A stretch of DNA of 64,000 bases, from positions 97,713 to 161,712 of the forward strand of contig NZ_JACAQA010000022.1 in assembly GCF_013385425.1 (NCBI RefSeq), read 5' to 3'. The notes beneath the pieces were generated by a model. It made no database searches, was not told the origin of the DNA, and saw only the letters and a list, made by a program, of their open reading frames with translations. This DNA comes from Pseudomonas gingeri (GTDB lineage Bacteria; Pseudomonadota; Gammaproteobacteria; Pseudomonadales; Pseudomonadaceae). Positions 63,981 through 64,000 of the stretch are shown here, piece after piece; position 1 is the stretch's first letter, and each line of letters begins with the position of its first letter. The position numbers and the translations under genes were made by a program.

Positions 63981-64000
63981 TGTAGGAGCAACTGTCTTGA
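63981..64000. repeat. Possible REP arm cut by the window end
   Basis: TGTAGGAGC begins at 63981, the same nine bases that open the left arms of the REPINs at 10897, 41925, 51115 and 59316. The following bases diverge and the window ends, so this is only suggestive. Confidence 0.3.

Noticed and set aside
1..64000. CRISPR arrays, tRNA/rRNA genes, insertion-sequence transposases or prophage genes
   Set aside because: None was seen; the only repeats are REP/REPIN elements and the homologous synthetase domains.

Overview
The window is about 64 kb of high-GC DNA from a fluorescent Pseudomonas. The host is inferred from the complete run of pyoverdine genes, from PvdS-type promoter motifs (TAAAT-N16-CGT), and from REP/REPIN repeats typical of the P. 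fluorescens species complex. Almost all of it belongs to one pyoverdine siderophore locus.

Layout. (1) 1-10826: the 3' part of pvdL, the synthetase for the chromophore precursor (C-A-T / C-A-T-E / C-A-T, the last A domain reading as Dab); the start lies outside the window. (2) 11035-16599: a periplasmic thiol-disulfide cassette (dsbG, a membrane TlpA-like reductase, dsbD) on the minus strand, divergent from an OmpR-type response regulator and its histidine kinase. (3) 16751-18471: pvdH (Dab aminotransferase) and an MbtH-like protein, each behind a PvdS-type box. (4) 18506-24935: two large minus-strand genes that look like a toxin pair. One has a TcdA/TcdB-pore-like hydrophobic region and RTX-like repeats; the other has a duplicated EreA/ChaN-like effector domain. 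They are not known pyoverdine genes. (5) 25077-31310: fpvGHJKCDEF, the periplasmic iron-release and siderophore-recycling operon, in the order known from P. aeruginosa PA2403-PA2410. (6) 31551-59248: a tightly coupled operon of a SyrP-like aspartate beta-hydroxylase and four side-chain synthetases with seven modules. (7) 59530-63880: the receptor gene fpvA and the exporter gene pvdE.

How it works together. PvdH supplies Dab to PvdL, and the four side-chain synthetases extend the PvdL product. Reading the A-domain pockets by eye gives basic residue (Lys), D-Asp, Ala (or Gly), Thr, a second basic residue (probably Lys), D-Asp, Ser, with release by a C-terminal thioesterase. The SyrP-like enzyme should hydroxylate both Asp residues, so iron would be bound by the chromophore catechol plus two beta-hydroxy-Asp. 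This is the P. syringae-type logic (I recall Lys-OHAsp-Thr-Thr-Ser-OHAsp-Ser there) with different middle residues. No ornithine hydroxylase gene (pvdA) or formyl/acyl-transferase gene (pvdF) is present in the window, which agrees. PvdE moves the precursor to the periplasm, FpvA takes up the ferric siderophore, and the Fpv operon recovers the iron.

Most notable. Two REPIN repeats sit in frame inside synthetase coding sequence, one in a C-A linker and one in a C-domain loop. A putative two-gene toxin module is embedded between the MbtH gene and the fpv operon. All specificity, homology and regulatory assignments are by eye; no database search was run.
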